Assembly: GCA_015063605.1 (NCBI GenBank)
Contig: SVTV01000031.1
Span: 1-34,764 of the forward strand
DNA: 34,764 nt
Direction: 5' to 3'
Source of the DNA: Oscillospiraceae bacterium
GTDB taxonomy: Bacteria; Bacillota; Clostridia; Oscillospirales; SIG627
In this document: positions 1-6,157 of the stretch, in pieces
Layout: each line of letters opens with the position of its first letter
How positions within the stretch are numbered: position 1 is the stretch's first letter
Made by a program: the position numbers and the translations under genes
The notes under the pieces: model-generated
Seen by the model: the letters and a program-made list of their open reading frames with translations, nothing else
What the model was told of the DNA's origin: nothing
Databases searched by the model: none

Positions 1-178
1 AGACTGTAAACCATTGCGATGAAGGCAAACTGAATACAGCGAAGCTTATATCTGAAGATTCTTCGGTCGAACGGCTGAAACCTTTATCCATTAGTATAGT
101 GGATAAAGACTCCGTAACCATTTCCGTTGTAAGCCAAGGATCCTTTCGGATACTGATATTTGAAAAAGTGCTTCCCAT
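1..178 (-). CDS. Hypothetical protein, N-terminal part only (gene runs off the window)
   Basis: A minus-strand reading frame starts with ATG at 178 and stays open for 59 codons to the window edge. The ATG is preceded by a good ribosome binding site (AAGAGGTGAT, about 5 bases upstream). The protein begins MGSTFSNISIRKD and continues with TTEMVTESLSTILMDKGFSR and a segment ending SSQWFTV. I see no signal peptide or membrane segment. I do not recognise the family with certainty. It resembles short cytoplasmic hypothetical proteins of gut Clostridia with a similar MGSTF..ISIRK start, but that is recollection, not a search. It lies directly downstream of the broken four-helix-bundle gene on the same strand, and may be read from that gene's promoter. 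Confidence 0.55.
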   Translation of the reverse strand, partial: MGSTFSNISIRKDPWLTTEMVTESLSTILMDKGFSRSTEESSDISFAVFSLPSSQWFTV

Positions 179-206
179 GCAATCACCTCTTGTAAATCGT
201 ATGTTT

Positions 207-359
207 CTAATATATCATGCATATGGCAGCGACAGAAGTACCGGCTCTTGCAAGTTGATCTGTCATGTAGGAGCTTTTTGGGGTAGTAATGCCGTCTACA
301 AGGTTTACAATGACAACGGCAAACTCAAATGATAGTTCAAGTAATTTGTTATCGGACAT
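207..359 (-). pseudogene. Truncated four-helix-bundle protein (S23/IVS-type, bAvd-like) gene
   Basis: A minus-strand frame starts with ATG at 359, after AGAGAAGG, and stops after 50 codons at a TAG (209-207). The product contains LSFEFAVVIVNLVDGI and then QLARAGTSVAAI. This matches the N-terminal half of four-helix-bundle proteins related to the 23S rRNA intervening-sequence protein, where the family pattern is roughly SFEFAVRIVNLY followed by QLLRSGTSIGAN. Family members are usually about 115-125 residues, so the last two helices are missing. The usual N/E residues after GTSxGA are replaced by AICMIY and the stop. The gene sits immediately next to a hairpin array (415-617). Whether the 50-aa product is made is unknown; it most likely is a decayed gene. 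Confidence 0.65.
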
Positions 360-414
360 GGAAATACCTTCTCTCGTTATAATTATAATAATTATATCAA
401 TGTTTATGTATTAA

Positions 415-617
415 ATGATATATCGCTAAAGCGATATGATATACGGCTGACGCCGAATGATATACTTGCTCCGCAAGTATGATATAATATCCGTTCCTTC
501 ATACGCCGAAGGCGTATATCACCCACCGCCGGTGGATATCATACCGAAGGTATATCACCCGTTCCGTGAGGAACGGATATCATTGAAAAAAGCACTTGCA
601 TTCGCAAGTGCTTTTTT
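415..617. repeat. Array of short hairpins with ATGATAT/ATATCAT spacers, copy 1
   Basis: Eight small hairpins stand nearly back to back: ATATCGC/GCGATAT (420-437), CGGC/GCCG (about 444-455), ACTTGC/GCAAGT (about 464-478), ATACGCC/GGCGTAT, CCACC/GGTGG, ACC/GGT, CCGTTCC/GGAACGG (559-576) and a terminal AAGCACTTGC/GCAAGTGCTT with an A run before it and a T run after it (586-617). The left hairpins are separated by ATGATAT. The right ones are separated by ATATCAT or ATATCAC, its reverse complement, so the whole array has dyad symmetry. An 11-bp outer pairing (487-497 with 570-580) could close a multi-branched fold that competes with the local 559-576 hairpin. No credible coding frame runs through it. 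Confidence 0.8.
586..617. terminator. Bidirectional terminator between hairpin array and tRNA operon
   Basis: A-rich start, 10-bp stem AAGCACTTGC/GCAAGTGCTT with loop ATTC, then a run of T. The same structure reads as an intrinsic terminator on both strands. On the minus strand it lies directly after the tRNA-Tyr 3' end (619), so it ends the tRNA transcript. On the plus strand it is the last hairpin of the array. Confidence 0.75.
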
Positions 618-618
618 C

Positions 619-703
619 TGGTGGGGGAAGGTGGATTCGGACCACCGAAGTCAGTGACAACAGATTTACAGTCTGCCCCCTTTGGCCGCTCGGGAATTCC
701 CCC
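619..703 (-). tRNA. tRNA-Tyr (anticodon GTA)
   Basis: The minus strand starts GGGGGAA at 703. The anticodon stem-loop reads CTGTAAATC with anticodon GTA, there is a long class II variable arm (TGTCACTGACTTCGGTG region), a T-arm with GGTCCGAATCC, and an acceptor end TTCCCCC followed by an encoded ACCA. The class II arm and GTA anticodon both fit bacterial tRNA-Tyr. It directly follows tRNA-Thr with no spacer base, so both are cut from one precursor. Confidence 0.95.
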
Positions 704-778
704 TGGAGCTGGTGAACGGAGTCGAACCATCAACCTGCTGATTACAAATCAGCTGCTCTGCCATTGAGCCACACCAGC
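704..778 (-). tRNA. tRNA-Thr (anticodon TGT)
   Basis: The minus strand begins GCTGGTG at 778, with D-arm GGCTCAATGGCAGAGC, anticodon stem CTGAT/ATCAG around TTTGTAA (anticodon TGT), T-loop GGTTCGACTCC, acceptor end CACCAGC, discriminator T and encoded CCA. All arms are intact. It is the first gene of a two-tRNA operon, with tRNA-Tyr directly behind it and a strong promoter 42 bases upstream. Confidence 0.95.
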
Positions 779-819
779 AATTATTGAGTTTTGTTGTGCT
801 GTTTACCGCAGCGAGATAT

Positions 820-848
820 ATTCTATCATAAAGAGGCGTTTTTGTCAA
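820..848 (-). promoter_or_regulatory. Promoter of the tRNA-Thr/tRNA-Tyr operon
   Basis: On the minus strand, TTGACA (848-843), a 17-bp spacer, then TAGAAT (825-820). The consensus fit and spacing are those of a vegetative sigma factor promoter. It lies about 40 bases before tRNA-Thr, which suits a short leader. Confidence 0.85.
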
Positions 849-889
849 TACCTTTTTTGAAAAAAATATAAAAAATTTTGAAAAAGTGA

Positions 890-1040
890 ATTCCCAAAGT
901 AAATTCCACAGTGGAATTTGAAGTGGAATTTAGTGTGGGAAAGAAATTGTGGTAGAATTTAGTCTGGGAAAAGGAGGTCTTAGACTATGAACCACGAAAA
1001 AAGAAATAAACACATGACGCTTGATGATCGTACTAAAGTC
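890..1040 (+). mobile_element. IS30-family element stump: left end and first 18 codons of transposase
   Basis: An ATG at 987 follows a strong AAAAGGAGG site. The frame reads MNHEKRNKHMTLDDRTKV, which is the usual start of an IS30-family transposase group in Clostridia (HMTLDDR followed by a helix-turn-helix). Family homology then ends at about 1040 and the frame runs out at a stop at 1109. The upstream DNA holds repeated, partly inverted motifs (AAATTCCAC, GTGGAATTT twice, GTGTGGGAA) that fit a terminal inverted repeat region. The rest of the roughly 1-kb element is missing. The break falls exactly at the 3' end of the adjacent XRE gene (stop at 1041-1039). Recognition is from memory of the family. 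Confidence 0.6.
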
Positions 1041-1519
1041 AATCAAGAGTATCACTCCTTTCCATACGCAGATACTTTTCACGTAAATACCATGCCTGTT
1101 CTTCACTGATAAGATTGCTCATTTCAGCTGTGTTTATGTCGCTTTGTAATTCGCAGAAATCGCAATCCCAATGTATATGGGGTCTGCCACTGTCTATCAT
1201 GCTCCAAGCTTTTTTCATTTTATTGACAGATTCTTCTAAGTAGGCGGGAAGATTGCATTCCAAATACGATTTATCTGCGGGAAGTATGATATTTGCATCG
1301 GGTTTTTCGGTAATATCCGGAGTCATCAGATCTTCCATTGTGCAGCCGAGTGCCCGGGCTATCTGCCCGGGCTATCTGATATACTGTTTTTGCGGAACAA
1401 CGATCAAGCGAGCTTTTTCCGGAACAAATATCAAGAATGGTAGTTTTTGGTACTCCGCTGATTTTTGAAAGGTGATATCTTGTAATGTTCTTTTGATTAA
1501 GTATTGTTTGAAGATGCAT
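1039..1519 (-). pseudogene. XRE-family (helix-turn-helix) regulator, frameshifted by a 13-bp tandem duplication
   Basis: The gene starts at 1519 (ATG after AAGGAGGAATT). The N-terminal part reads as a lambda-repressor-type HTH: LNQKNITRYHLSKISGVPKT, then TILDICSGKSSLDRCSAKTV. After QIARA the frame moves away. The cause is visible: GCCCGGGCTATCT occurs twice in a row on the plus strand (1353-1365 and 1366-1378). Removing one copy joins the frame cleanly into QIARALGCTMEDLMT and on to the stop at 1039, giving about 155 aa with a C-terminal domain containing YLECNLPAYLEESVNKMKKAW and EEQAWYLREKYLRMER. That is the normal layout of this small regulator group. As it stands, only an 82-aa product with a scrambled tail can be made. 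A sequencing or assembly error at the duplication is the main alternative. Confidence 0.8.
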
Positions 1520-1549
1520 TATAATTCCTCCTTGTACTTACTATCATAT

Positions 1550-1578
1550 ATTGTATCGGCAAACCGACCTATTGTCGA
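1550..1578 (-). promoter_or_regulatory. Promoter and likely operator of the XRE gene
   Basis: On the minus strand, TCGACA (1578-1573), a 17-bp spacer and TACAAT (1555-1550), about 30 bases before the start codon. The spacer contains GGTCGGTTTGCC and is flanked by TATCG and CGATA, so an imperfect dyad covers both promoter boxes. This is a typical arrangement for autorepression by an XRE protein. The promoter call is good; the operator is inference. Confidence 0.6.
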
Positions 1579-1609
1579 TAGAATGATATAATCTTTGATT
1601 ATATTTCTG

Positions 1610-1638
1610 TTGACATTTGTTCATATTTATGTTAAAAT
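1610..1638 (+). promoter_or_regulatory. Promoter of the orphan solute-binding lipoprotein gene
   Basis: TTGACA (1610-1615), 17-bp spacer, TAAAAT (1633-1638), 35 bases before the ATG at 1673. It is divergent from the XRE gene promoter, with only about 30 bases between the two -35 boxes. Confidence 0.8.
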
Positions 1639-1672
1639 CAAAAAACAATTTATTAATAAGGAGATACAAAAA

Positions 1673-3163
1673 ATGAAAAACATTGTAAGAGCTTTATCGC
1701 TCGTACTTATGCTTTGCATGGTAGTGTCCTTGGCGGCTTGCGGCGATACGTCGGATCCCCAAAACACAGGTTCTCAGAACACTGCTACTTCCGCTCCCTC
1801 CACCACAGGCGTGGCTACAGAGGAAGAAAAGGAAGAGCTTGAAATACCTGCAGATGCTAATTATGCAACCGACGGAAATCCCTATGAATTCAGAATTTTG
1901 GGAATCGACAAAACAAACGGTTATCCCCATATAGACCTTGACGCAGATGAAATTTTGAACGAGCCGATAAATGATGCCGTATACGAAAGAAATAACAAGG
2001 TCGAAGAGCTTCTCGGAATAAAAATAGTTGCTTCCTACAAGACAGTTTCCGAGATATACTCTACCGCAAAGTCCAATATTTCCACCAATACGGATGCTTT
2101 CGATCTTTACTGCCCTCCCATGAATCTTGCGGTAAATCTTGCGCTGGAAGGCTATCTCATGGATCTTTACGATGTTCCTTATCTTGATCTTGAAAAATCA
2201 TGGTGGGATCAGAACGTAAATGACAGCCTTGCGATAAAGAATAAGCTTTACTTTACCACTGGTGAAATAACGGTTCTTGACGATGACCTTTGCTATGCCA
2301 TACTTATGAATAAGGATGCTCTTGTGAATTTCGGAACAGATGAAGATCCTTATGAGCTTGTAAAGCAGAAGAAGTGGACGCTAGCTAAGCTTCTTGAAAT
2401 AATAAAGGATACAAACAACGATACGAACGGCGACGGTAAAATGACCCATGATGATGACTGGGGCATGATGCTCTTCACCAATACATCTACGGTATTGTAT
2501 CTTGCATCGGGTGAAAGCATAGTAAGACCTGACGGCAACGGCGGCTTTGAATTCGGTATGCAGGACACAAGAGCGAGCGACGTTATATCCGATGTTCTTG
2601 ACTTCATGCTTGACAACCAATTCTACAGAACCGATCAGCTCGGAACGACCTCTGCGGACGAGCTTCAGAAATTTATGAGCGGACACTGTATGTTCAGATC
2701 CACAGTATTCAGCGTAGCCCGTCAGCTTCGTCAGATGGAAATGAACTTCGGTATACTTCCCAATCCTCTTTACGATGAAAATCAGGAAAGATATTATACC
2801 CCCACTTCCTCTAACGGATATCTTCCCGGTATTTGTGTTCCCGTATGCGCAGAGGATGCGGAAAGAACGGGCATTATCACCGAGACGCTGGCATATTATT
2901 CTCATGTATATCTTACACCCGCATACTATGACGTTGCTCTTGACGGTGTTCTTCTCCGTGATAACGAATCCAGGGAAATGCTCGATATACTTTTCGGCTC
3001 AAAGGTATACGATATCGGTTACATCTATAACTTCGGGAATGCAGCTTTCGTTATGAACGAGCTTACAAAAGGAAACAACAAGGGTTATGTATCTAAGCTT
3101 GAATCTCTTGAAGGTCCCGTTTCCTCGGGAATTGCGGATGCGATGGAAAAATTTGAATTCTGA
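1673..3163 (+). CDS. Extracellular solute-binding lipoprotein (family 1-like), orphan
   Basis: The start at 1673 was chosen because AAGGAG lies 8 bases before it and a lipoprotein signal peptide begins there (MKNIVRALSLVLMLCMVVSL). It ends in a lipobox SLAAC, so the mature protein is lipid-anchored outside the membrane at Cys24. A Thr/Ser/Asn-rich linker (about residues 25-55) leads to a roughly 440-residue body of the carbohydrate-type solute-binding fold. Features include DAFDLYCPPMNLAVNLA, YLMDLYDVPYLD and WWDQNVNDSL, as in SBPs of Paenibacillus and Clostridia. A 12-residue EF-hand-like loop, DTNGDGKMTHDD, sits near residue 260. No permease or ATPase gene follows; the next gene is nifS. 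It may feed a transporter encoded elsewhere or act as a sugar sensor partner. The ligand cannot be deduced. Confidence 0.85.
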   Translation: MKNIVRALSLVLMLCMVVSLAACGDTSDPQNTGSQNTATSAPSTTGVATEEEKEELEIPADANYATDGNPYEFRILGIDKTNGYPHIDLDADEILNEPINDAVYERNNKVEELLGIKIVASYKTVSEIYSTAKSNISTNTDAFDLYCPPMNLAVNLALEGYLMDLYDVPYLDLEKSWWDQNVNDSLAIKNKLYFTTGEITVLDDDLCYAILMNKDALVNFGTDEDPYELVKQKKWTLAKLLEIIKDTNNDTNGDGKMTHDDDWGMMLFTNTSTVLYLASGESIVRPDGNGGFEFGMQDTRASDVISDVLDFMLDNQFYRTDQLGTTSADELQKFMSGHCMFRSTVFSVARQLRQMEMNFGILPNPLYDENQERYYTPTSSNGYLPGICVPVCAEDAERTGIITETLAYYSHVYLTPAYYDVALDGVLLRDNESREMLDILFGSKVYDIGYIYNFGNAAFVMNELTKGNNKGYVSKLESLEGPVSSGIADAMEKFEF

Positions 3164-3200
3164 CGGCGATAAGATCATAGCGCCACATACATATGACTGA

Positions 3201-3248
3201 AATATTCGGGATGTCTTTAAAATGAGATGTCCCGGATATTTTTAACTT
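3201..3248 (+). terminator. Intrinsic terminator after the solute-binding protein gene
   Basis: Stem AATATTCGGGA paired with TCCCGGATATT (one G-T pair), then TTTTTAACTTTT. It lies 37 bases after the stop codon. The remainder of the spacer up to 3478 holds a promoter at 3337-3365 and a GC-rich leader; I see no gene in it. Confidence 0.7.
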
Positions 3249-3336
3249 TTCGGAGAAAAAATAACGGTGATTTTACGTAGAGAGTGCGTTTTTCGAAATA
3301 TTTTTAATGATTTTCATAAAAAATCTCGGTTGCCAC

Positions 3337-3365
3337 TTGCGTTTACGGTAAGAAAAGGGTATAAT
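3337..3365 (+). promoter_or_regulatory. Promoter of nifS-nifU
   Basis: TTGCGT (3337-3342), 17-bp spacer, TATAAT (3360-3365). The 113-base leader down to the nifS ATG contains a small hairpin (GTCCC/GGGA around 3388-3402) enclosed by GCGT/ACGC. No known riboswitch or Rrf2/IscR site is recognisable. Confidence 0.65.
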
Positions 3366-3478
3366 ATTAGTCTAAGATGCGTGTTTTGTCCCCTTTGGGA
3401 GGAAATACGCACTTTAAGACGAATGACCGCTGTACGGAAAACTGTACTGCGGAGTATATATAGAGGAATGGTCACATA

Positions 3479-4666
3479 ATGGAACAGAAGAAAAAAACCA
3501 TCTATTGCGACAATGCGGCTACCACGAGAGTTTTGCCGGAGATCGCAGCCGAGGTAACGGAAATACTGACCTCGAGCTACGGAAACCCTTCGGGACTTCA
3601 CTCGGTATCCCGTGAAGCAAAAGAAATTTTGGCATCCTCCAGAAAAAGAATAGCCGACGTGCTTGGCTGTGAAGCAAATGAGATATACTTCACGGGCGGC
3701 GGAAGCGAAGGCGACAACTGGGCTATAAAGGGTGCATGTGAGGCTCTTTCGAAAAAGGGCAAGCACATTATAACGAGCAAGATCGAGCATCCCGCGGTGC
3801 TCAATACTTTGAAGGCTTTGAAAAAGCAGGGTTTTGAGATCACTTATCTCGACGTTTACGAGAACGGTATTGTCAGAGTTGAGGATCTTGAAAACGCCAT
3901 GAGAGATGATACGATACTTGTATGCATCATGATGGCGAATAACGAAATAGGAACCGTTCAACCCATAAAGGAATTGGCAGCTGCCGCAAAAAAGAGAGGC
4001 GCCCTGTTCTTTACGGATGCTGTTCAGGCGGTGGGACATATCGATGTAGATCTTCGTGATCTCGGTGTTGATATGCTCTCCTTCTCCGGTCATAAGATTC
4101 ACGCCCCCAAGGGTATCGGCGCTCTTTACATCAAGAACGGCACCCGCATCGGCAATCTTATTGACGGAGGCGGTCAGGAAAGAAAGAAGCGCGGCGGTAC
4201 GGAAAACGTAGCCGGTGCCGCGGCTCTTGCAAGAGCTGTTGAGTATATGTGCGCCGGCGAAGGCAAGGCGAAGAGAGAAGAAATACTCAATATCAGAAAT
4301 ACTCTCATCGACAAGCTTTTATCTATACCTTATACAAGGCTCAACGGAGACAGAGAAAAGAGACTTCCCGGAAATCTCAATATATCCTTTGAATTCATCG
4401 AAGGTGAGTCCCTTATAATGTGGCTCGATATCATGGGCGTATGCGCTTCCACGGGATCTGCATGCTCTACAGCTTCTCTCGATCCTTCTCACGTTCTTCT
4501 TGCCATCGGTCTCCCCCACGAGATAGCTCACGGCTCTCTCAGACTTACTCTCGATGTGGAGAATACCATGGAGCAGACGGAAGAGATCTACGCTATCGTC
4601 AAGAATGCGGTGGAAAGGCTCCGCATGATGAGCCCTCTTTACGAAAAGGTACTCAAGGGCGAATAA
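3479..4666 (+). CDS. nifS: Cysteine desulfurase, NifS/IscS family
   Basis: This 395-aa PLP enzyme takes sulfur from cysteine, releasing alanine, and passes the persulfide to a scaffold for Fe-S cluster building. It has all family marks: YCDNAATTR near the start, the GGGSEGDN cofactor-phosphate region, EHPAVLNT, ANNEIGTVQP, the PLP lysine in SFSGHKIHAPKG (Lys206), a GGGQERKKRGGTENV loop, and the catalytic cysteine in STGSACST (Cys329). Length and motif order match NifS of Clostridia. A GAGG site precedes the ATG. The NifU scaffold gene follows after 80 bases, so the pair forms the minimal NIF-type Fe-S assembly operon used by many Clostridia instead of the full ISC or SUF set. Confidence 0.95.
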   Translation: MEQKKKTIYCDNAATTRVLPEIAAEVTEILTSSYGNPSGLHSVSREAKEILASSRKRIADVLGCEANEIYFTGGGSEGDNWAIKGACEALSKKGKHIITSKIEHPAVLNTLKALKKQGFEITYLDVYENGIVRVEDLENAMRDDTILVCIMMANNEIGTVQPIKELAAAAKKRGALFFTDAVQAVGHIDVDLRDLGVDMLSFSGHKIHAPKGIGALYIKNGTRIGNLIDGGGQERKKRGGTENVAGAAALARAVEYMCAGEGKAKREEILNIRNTLIDKLLSIPYTRLNGDREKRLPGNLNISFEFIEGESLIMWLDIMGVCASTGSACSTASLDPSHVLLAIGLPHEIAHGSLRLTLDVENTMEQTEEIYAIVKNAVERLRMMSPLYEKVLKGE

Positions 4667-4746
4667 TCACGCTTACGGGCGGATAAGGCGTCTTCATCGG
4701 ATGCCTATATAAATAATGAAATAAAATTTTCAGAAAGGAAAATGAT

Positions 4747-5175
4747 ATGTACACGGAAAAGGTAATGGATCACTTCATGAACCCCCGCAATGTGGGTGAG
4801 ATCGAAAACGCTGACGGCGTCGGCGAAGTAGGCAACGCAAAGTGCGGCGACATAATGAAGATATATCTTAAGATAGATAATGACATTATAACCGATGTCA
4901 AGTTCAAGACCTTCGGATGCGGTGCGGCTATAGCAACAAGCTCTATCGCAACGGAGCTTATCAAGGGCAAATCCGTAAAGGAAGCTATAACGCTTACCAA
5001 CAGAGCCGTTGTTGAAGCTCTCGACGGACTTCCCCCTCAGAAGGTGCATTGCTCCGTTCTCGCAGAGGAAGCGGTAAAGAGCGCTGTCTCCGACTATTAT
5101 AAGAAGATAGGCAGAGAGATAGATTTCGATATCGGATGCGACGGATGCTGTGAATCGTGCAGTAAAGAACACTAA
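4747..5175 (+). CDS. nifU: Fe-S cluster scaffold protein, NifU/IscU type
   Basis: The 142-aa protein is the scaffold on which Fe-S clusters are built with sulfur from NifS. It carries the three scaffold cysteines: AKCGD (Cys33, with the adjacent Asp35), FGCGAA (Cys58) and KVHCSV (Cys102). The start MYTEKVMDHFMNPRNVG is typical of the family, and AGAAAGG lies 10 bases before the ATG. After the usual domain there is a short cysteine-rich tail, IGCDGCCESCSKEH, with four cysteines (131, 134, 135, 138), unlike the plain ending of most IscU proteins. The last codons and the stop lie inside the first unit of a 45-bp tandem repeat (from 5167), so the tail may have been reshaped by that repeat. Confidence 0.93.
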   Translation: MYTEKVMDHFMNPRNVGEIENADGVGEVGNAKCGDIMKIYLKIDNDIITDVKFKTFGCGAAIATSSIATELIKGKSVKEAITLTNRAVVEALDGLPPQKVHCSVLAEEAVKSAVSDYYKKIGREIDFDIGCDGCCESCSKEH

Positions 5176-5320
5176 GTGCCAAAAACGAACTTTGTTCTCT
5201 TACTGCGCAAGGAGCACTAAGTACTAAAACCAAACTTTGTTCTCTTACTGCGCAAAGAGCATTAAGTACCCAAAAACGAACTTTATTCTCTTACTGCGTA
5301 AGGAGCACTGAGTGCCGGGA
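5167..5320. repeat. Three 45-46-bp tandem repeats plus a partial fourth
   Basis: Units start at 5167, 5212, 5257 and 5303 (partial, to about 5320). Each begins GARCAYTRAGTRCC and ends TTCTCTTACTGCGYAAG. The units differ by only a few bases. The first unit begins inside nifU and contains its stop codon. There are no unique spacers between units, so it is not a CRISPR. From 5321 to 5860 I see no convincing gene, only AT-rich DNA with weak frames on both strands that lack ribosome binding sites and protein-like composition. Confidence 0.85.
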
Positions 5321-5870
5321 GGCGGCATCCGACTGACGGAAGTGAGTGCGGAGCCGTATTGCCGGGTTTGCGGAGGACCGAACGGGCGGTTTTGAAGCGG
5401 AAAACGGAGTTTTTGATAAAAAATGACGAATTTAACGTTTTCGACCGTTTACAAGGTCTTGAAATGCGAAAAAATGCATTTTTTGCCGCAAAAAATATTT
5501 TAGTCATAACGCCGAAATTAAGGCTTGTGAATTATACAAAATGCACAAACGGTGTTTTTGATTATAAAGCAGGATCGTTTTTCGAAACCGTATTTTTTAT
5601 GGGTTTTCTTGGATTTTCTTCGGATTTTGAACGAAATGTGAGAAATAACGATGTTGGCGGAGCTTTTCGCTTTACCGGAAAATCCCCGATTTACATTGAT
5701 AAATCAAGAATAATTTCCGAATATCCGTAACCGGGAAAATCATATAATGCATAAATGCAATAAAATACGGTATATGTTCACAAAGTTATGTCCAAATTAT
5801 GAACAAAATCGAGTTGGCGAAGCTTTTTTTAAGATAAGCTGTATTTGGGGTGAAGTTAATTTGGGTGTAC

Positions 5871-5899
5871 TTGACAAAGATTTGCGATTATGCTATTAT
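5871..5899 (+). promoter_or_regulatory. Promoter of the seven-gene ABC importer operon
   Basis: TTGACA (5871-5876), 17-bp spacer, TATTAT (5894-5899). It stands 260 bases before the first ATG (6158). Upstream, GTTCA and TGAAC flank a 19-base interval (about 5776-5804) and could be a regulator site; that part is weak. Confidence 0.8.
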
Positions 5900-5906
5900 A
5901 ATCTAT

Positions 5907-6149
5907 ATAAACATCGGTAATTATGCCGTGAAAACGCATTAGACGGGATTCGCTTATGTTCTTTTTGACTTTTATGAGCAAAAGCGATGCGTTTCGAGCC
6001 GAAAAGCGCCGGAAATGTGTGTGTCACAGAGCTTGTTTTACGGGGCTTTTGGCGATGTCGGTGAGTCTCCTCCGGAAAAGGATACCGCCGAAGGGAAAAG
6101 CGGCATTATTATTATTTCCTATTATTAAAGAAAAACAAATTTTAGGAGG
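5907..6149 (+). promoter_or_regulatory. Long structured 5' leader of the importer operon
   Basis: About 240 transcribed bases precede the AGGAGGA site at 6143-6149. AAACGCAT (about 5932-5939) can pair with ATGCGTTT (about 5988-5995), enclosing a second pairing ATTCGCTT/AAAGCGAT. Near the ribosome binding site, CCGC and GCGG (about 6087-6107) can form a further hairpin. I cannot match it to a known riboswitch or T-box. A regulatory role is inference from length and pairing. Confidence 0.35.
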
Positions 6150-6157
6150 AAACTCGA

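Noticed and set aside
457..848. Short frames across the hairpin array and tRNA genes
   Set aside because: They run through tRNA genes and palindromes, so coding is implausible.
5167..5320. CRISPR array
   Set aside because: Units of 45-46 bp follow one another without unique spacers, and no cas genes are near.
5359..5730. Possible 123-codon gene in the spacer before the importer operon
   Set aside because: Non-ATG start, no ribosome site, no recognisable motif and a competing frame on the other strand. Probably non-coding.
5907..6149. Known riboswitch or T-box in the importer leader
   Set aside because: I could not find the conserved core of any class I know, so it is left as an unassigned leader.
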